This document shows positions 63,931 to 64,000 of a stretch of 64,000 nucleotides of DNA, piece by piece. How positions within the stretch are numbered: the first letter of the stretch is position 1; each line of letters starts with the position of its first letter. The notes under the pieces were generated by a model, which ran no database searches, was not told where the DNA came from, and was given only the letters and a program-made list of their open reading frames with translations. This DNA comes from Ianthella basta (Eukaryota; Porifera; Demospongiae; Verongiida; Ianthellidae): NCBI GenBank assembly GCA_964019415.1, contig OZ025885.1, positions 5,041,444-5,105,443 of the forward strand. Reading direction: 5' to 3'. Made by a program: the position numbers and the translations under genes.

Positions 63931-64000
63931 GTAGGAGTGGGTGAGTGTGCCCAGGTGGTGTCCAGTGTGTGCACTGGTGACAACAAATGTGATACACACT

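Noticed and set aside
63621-63944. 107-codon plus-strand frame starting MDTVELAKWL
   Set aside because: It runs into the poly-G tract, and a different frame in the same stretch has better splice signals; no family is recognised.

Overview
The window looks like animal nuclear DNA, most likely from a sponge or another early-branching metazoan. Genes have many short GT-AG introns, a gene recognisably related to the E3 ligase UBR5 is present, and the mobile elements (Kolobok, Crypton, Penelope-like, a DDE/HECT element, small inverted-repeat elements) are those of invertebrate genomes. The species assignment is inference only.

Layout. (1) 1-480 and 6713-9750: ordinary low-density DNA with microsatellites and weak exon candidates. 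A last-exon-like stretch at 383-480 is split by a transposon. (2) About 480-6711: a DNA transposon with 31-bp terminal inverted repeats, inverted 61-bp subterminal repeats and two convergent genes. One is a ten-exon HECT ubiquitin ligase of 669 residues whose splice phases all agree. The other is a single-exon DDE integrase-like transposase. Both look intact. (3) About 10.6-58.2 kb: a very large satellite made of purine-rich decamers (AGATGAGGCA, AGATGAAGCA, AGATGAGACA, AGATTAAGCA), organised in 40-bp and roughly 0.6-1.4-kb higher-order units. Six kinds of sequence lie inside it: a second copy of the left flank (14.58-15.45 kb), two copies of a 0.96-kb TTAA element, two Kolobok transposons, a broken Penelope-like element with hammerhead-ribozyme motifs, a Crypton nested in the second Kolobok, and a 437-bp TA element. 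(4) 58.4-64 kb: host genes. These are a small two-exon single-membrane-span gene on the minus strand, a divergently transcribed UBR5-like gene on the plus strand, and a possible further gene at the end.

The array grew by segmental duplication. A block of about 8 kb (20.1-28.2 kb), holding the TTAA element and the Kolobok, recurs at 46.7-54.7 kb. The first Kolobok keeps a nine-exon, 764-codon transposase gene with one nonsense codon in the THAP exon. It also carries an opposite-strand gene for a zinc-binding domain like the cytoplasmic ballast of P2X7 receptors. The second Kolobok has an intact THAP exon but lost the catalytic core through an in-frame deletion, and a Crypton sits in its first intron.

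The most notable items are the DDE + HECT transposon, the Kolobok carrying a P2X7-ballast-like gene, and the roughly 34-kb decamer satellite, which holds strict 10-bp register for more than 10 kb. Long minus-strand open frames in the satellite are a by-product of the decamer and are not treated as genes.
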